From JAKFDI01 sp036676235 (lineage in GTDB: Bacteria > Pseudomonadota > Gammaproteobacteria > Burkholderiales > Burkholderiaceae_C): DNA of 64,000 bases. The notes beneath the pieces are model-generated. The model did no database searches. It saw only the letters and a list, made by a program, of their open reading frames with translations, and had not been told where the DNA came from. The DNA lies in contig JAKFDI010000006.1 of assembly GCA_036676235.1 (NCBI GenBank), positions 1 to 64,000 on the forward strand, given 5' to 3'. The position numbers were made by a program, and so were the translations under genes. Below are positions 63,104-64,000 of the stretch, one piece after another (within the stretch, counting starts at the first letter, position 1; every line of letters starts with the position of its first letter).

Positions 63104-64000
63104 TGGCCCTTGCCGACGTAGCTGATGCGGTAGATCGCGCCGGCGTGGTCGTCGCTGACGAGCATCGAGCCGTCCTTCAGCATCAGGAAGTCGACCGGAC
63201 GGCCGAGGTACTCGTTGTTCTCGACGAAGCCCGTCATGAAGGGCTCGACCTTGGCGCCACCCTTGCCGTCGGGCCAGGCGACGGAGACGTCGGCGTACTT
63301 CACCGTCCGGTTCCACGGGCCATGGCGCGCGATGAACATCGCGCCCTGGTACTTGGCCGGGAACATCTTGCCCTTGTAGAACATGAGGCCCAGCGAGCCC
63401 GCATGCGGCCCGAGCAGCGCGGCGGGCTTCACGTAGTCGCTGCACGACTTGCCCCAGCCGAACTCCGCGTCCGGAATGTTGCCCTGGTGGCAATACGGGT
63501 AGCCGAAGTGCTGGTTCGCGCTGCTCACGTGGTTGAGCTCGTCGTTGGGCAGCTCCTCGCTGAACCAGTCGCGGCCGTTGTCGGTGAACCAGAGATGGCC
63601 GGTCTTGGGGTCGAAGTCGAAGCCCACCGTGTTGCGCACGCCGGCCGCCACCGTCTCGATGTTGGAGCCGTCCAGATCCATGCGGTAGATCTTGGCGTAC
63701 TCGCCCGGGTCGCAGATGTTGCAGGGCGCGCCGATCGGGAAGTAGAGCTTGTCCTGGTGGATGCGCAAGTACTTCCAGCTGTGGTCGCTGCCGCCGGGCA
63801 GCTTGTCGTAAAGCACGGTCGGCGTGCCGGGGTTGTCGAGCTTGGCCTCGATGTCGTCGAAACGCATGATCTGCTTGTTCGTCGCAAGGTACAGGCTGCC
63901 CTTGTGGAACTCGATGCCCGTGGCCTGTTCCACCTTGTCGACGATGACCTTGGGTTCGCGCGGCGGCTGCTCCGGAATCGCATAGACCTTGTTGCCCACG
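63100..64000 (-). CDS. Sorbosone/glucose dehydrogenase-like protein (5' end cut by window)
   Basis: At least 300 residues of a six-bladed beta-propeller of the GSDH / PQQ-dependent sorbosone dehydrogenase family (COG2133) are visible. Segments seen are GVRNTVGFDFDPKTGHLWFTDNGRD in the middle, the NQHFGYPYCHQG segment and HGPWNR, followed by FLMLKDGSMLVSDD. The conserved Cys pair near CNICDPGEY and the NGRD segment fit PQQ/Ca-type propellers. The N terminus with signal peptide lies beyond 64000. It is translationally coupled to the diheme cytochrome gene. The sugar or aldehyde substrate is unknown. Confidence 0.9.
   Translation of the reverse strand, partial: VGNKVYAIPEQPPREPKVIVDKVEQATGIEFHKGSLYLATNKQIMRFDDIEAKLDNPGTPTVLYDKLPGGSDHSWKYLRIHQDKLYFPIGAPCNICDPGEYAKIYRMDLDGSNIETVAAGVRNTVGFDFDPKTGHLWFTDNGRDWFSEELPNDELNHVSSANQHFGYPYCHQGNIPDAEFGWGKSCSDYVKPAALLGPHAGSLGLMFYKGKMFPAKYQGAMFIARHGPWNRTVKYADVSVAWPDGKGGAKVEPFMTGFVENNEYLGRPVDFLMLKDGSMLVSDDHAGAIYRISYVGKGQ

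Overview
The window is high-GC DNA whose gene content and repeats fit a betaproteobacterium of the order Burkholderiales, probably the Comamonadaceae/Sphaerotilaceae side. This placement is inferred from protein style and from REP-like repeats built on CTGAGGTATCGAAG and CTGAGCTTGTCGAAG; no rRNA or other marker is present. The window looks chromosomal: argH and miaA are present, and I see no insertion sequence, phage, plasmid, CRISPR or tRNA gene.

Layout. 1-5.1 kb: a DUF1428 protein, a phosphoribosyltransferase, and a large restriction/modification-type DNA methyltransferase gene split by a 12-C run. 5.2-9.9 kb: a luciferase-like flavin oxidoreductase, a sensor kinase and a GGDEF-EAL protein. 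10-25.5 kb: a minus-strand catabolic locus holding a complete peptide/nickel-type ABC importer, two acyl-CoA ligases, two carboxyltransferases and a 72-residue biotin carrier. It is headed by a divergent GntR/FCD regulator with a 12-bp palindrome between them, and an ornithine-cyclodeaminase-family gene follows the regulator. 25.6-30.4 kb: a lipoprotein gamma-glutamyltransferase, a small conserved-looking protein and a nuclease-DinG-type helicase. 30.5-38 kb: a diguanylate cyclase, a LysR/MFS divergent pair, a LytS/LytTR-type two-component pair and argH. 38-45.4 kb: a 1663-residue kinase-ATPase-GAF-GGDEF fusion and a QseBC/PmrAB-like two-component system with a matching tandem box upstream. 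45.5-50.5 kb: a protein resembling a shortened molybdenum hydroxylase large subunit, a lipoprotein hydrolase, an RluF-like pseudouridine synthase and a PA2778/PA2779-type pair. 50.7-57.7 kb: a Bcr/CflA-type exporter, miaA, and an AttEFGH-like cassette of ATPase, FtsX-type permease and lipocalin-like protein. 57.8-64 kb: a CheB-CheR-PAS-kinase-receiver protein, a diheme cytochrome c and a sorbosone-dehydrogenase-like enzyme cut by the window end.

How the genes work together. The 10-24 kb genes overlap or nearly overlap (ATGA, TGATG) and read as one system for importing a compound, activating it with CoA and carboxylating it with biotin. The biotin carboxylase subunit is not in the window and the substrate is unknown. 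Signalling is dense: three GGDEF proteins, five histidine kinases and one Ser/Thr-kinase-like fusion.

Repeats are the other theme. Eight clusters of REP-like units lie in the window. One of them sits inside a coding sequence and is translated. A second, hairpin-rich modular repeat lies just 3' of four stop codons.
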